Assembly (NCBI RefSeq): GCF_017086365.1
Contig: NZ_CP070969.1
Location: 1,860,001 to 1,924,000 of the forward strand
Origin: Paenibacillus tianjinensis
Lineage (GTDB): Bacteria; Bacillota; Bacilli; Paenibacillales; Paenibacillaceae
Reading direction: 5' to 3'
Length of the DNA: 64,000 bases
Shown: in pieces, positions 63,807 through 64,000 of the stretch
How positions within the stretch are numbered: the first letter of the stretch is position 1
Layout: every line of letters begins with the position of its first letter
Position numbers and translations under genes: made by a program
Notes under the pieces: model-generated
Seen by the model: the letters and a program-made list of their open reading frames with translations, nothing else
Database searches by the model: none
What the model was told of the DNA's origin: nothing

Positions 63807-64000
63807 TGTTTTTTGGCTCCTTTTAAATGAGAGATGATATAAATGGAACTATGAGTTCGATGGTACGGTCTACGTGGGGCCGCTGCGAATACAAAAGGAT
63901 GTTACGATCGCTGTTGTCCCCGGATGCTCAGATGAAAACTATAGGGTAAGCATCCGGGGACAAAGGCGAACGCTGGCGCTTCTGCACATTCCTTTTGCCT
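63807..64000. repeat. Upstream region of the GH65 gene with interspersed repeat
   Basis: Nothing coding is seen. It holds the inverted partner (63960-63980) of the 21-bp repeat described in the gap before the GH13 gene, and a short CCCCGGATGC/GCATCCGGGG hairpin (about 63919-63959). Confidence 0.45.

Noticed and set aside
62400..63830. 476-codon plus-strand frame opposite the GH65 gene
   Set aside because: Fully antisense to a clear GH65 enzyme, with no motif and no ribosome site.

Overview
The window looks like a chromosomal segment of a Paenibacillus-type, endospore-forming Firmicute. The evidence is the strong AGGAGG-type ribosome sites, the moderate GC content, and the gene set: an AbrB/SpoVT-type regulator, PrkA, SpoVR, a BceRSAB-type peptide-detoxification module, many two-component systems, and maltose phosphorylase with a GH13 glucosidase. 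No rRNA, tRNA or CRISPR array was seen.

Host left arm (1-17.5 kb): trmL; an AbrB-like regulator; a 34-residue membrane protein; a phosphodiester-glycosidase pair; an atypical LuxR-type response regulator; a PLP aminotransferase; a GC-rich DUF2161 gene; prkA; a Gly-rich repeat protein; an acetyl-xylan-type esterase; a bceRSAB-like operon; a PAF-acetylhydrolase-like membrane esterase; and then the 3' part of spoVR.

The centre (17474-48106) is a 30.6-kb, AT-richer element inserted inside the host spoVR gene. A 13-bp core, GCCCAGCCTTCGT, sits at both ends. Joining the two host halves at this core restores an uninterrupted SpoVR frame of about 465 residues. Joining the two element ends gives a 50-bp near-palindromic attP-like site with 10-bp arms, as expected for a large serine recombinase. 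The element encodes three large serine recombinases (one split by an in-frame amber codon) and small accessory genes that could include a directionality factor. It also carries a KfrA-like coiled-coil protein and a dense set of likely defence genes: a SIR2-ATPase fusion, a GmrSD-like DUF262/DUF1524 protein with a small partner, a giant DUF4011 helicase-nuclease broken by a 1360-bp IS256-family insertion, a four-gene Wadjet (jetABCD) operon, a membrane-anchored Mrr-like nuclease and a ParE/RelE-type toxin-antitoxin pair. It also carries its own full-length spoVR copy, whose equivalent of the attachment core differs by two synonymous changes. The island therefore resembles the known sporulation-gene intervening elements (skin in sigK, SP-beta in spsM), but with defence cargo and a spare copy of the gene it interrupts.

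Host right arm (48.1-64 kb): the 5' part of spoVR with a sigma-E-like promoter; a glycosyltransferase/GtrA protein and a second phosphodiester glycosidase; a frameshifted lipoprotein gene; a two-component system with an ABC-2 transporter; a PAS-PAS histidine kinase; DegV; an AraC/GyrI-type regulator; a GH13 alpha-glucosidase and a GH65 phosphorylase that together suggest maltose/isomaltose breakdown. Several intergenic regions hold interspersed repeats.
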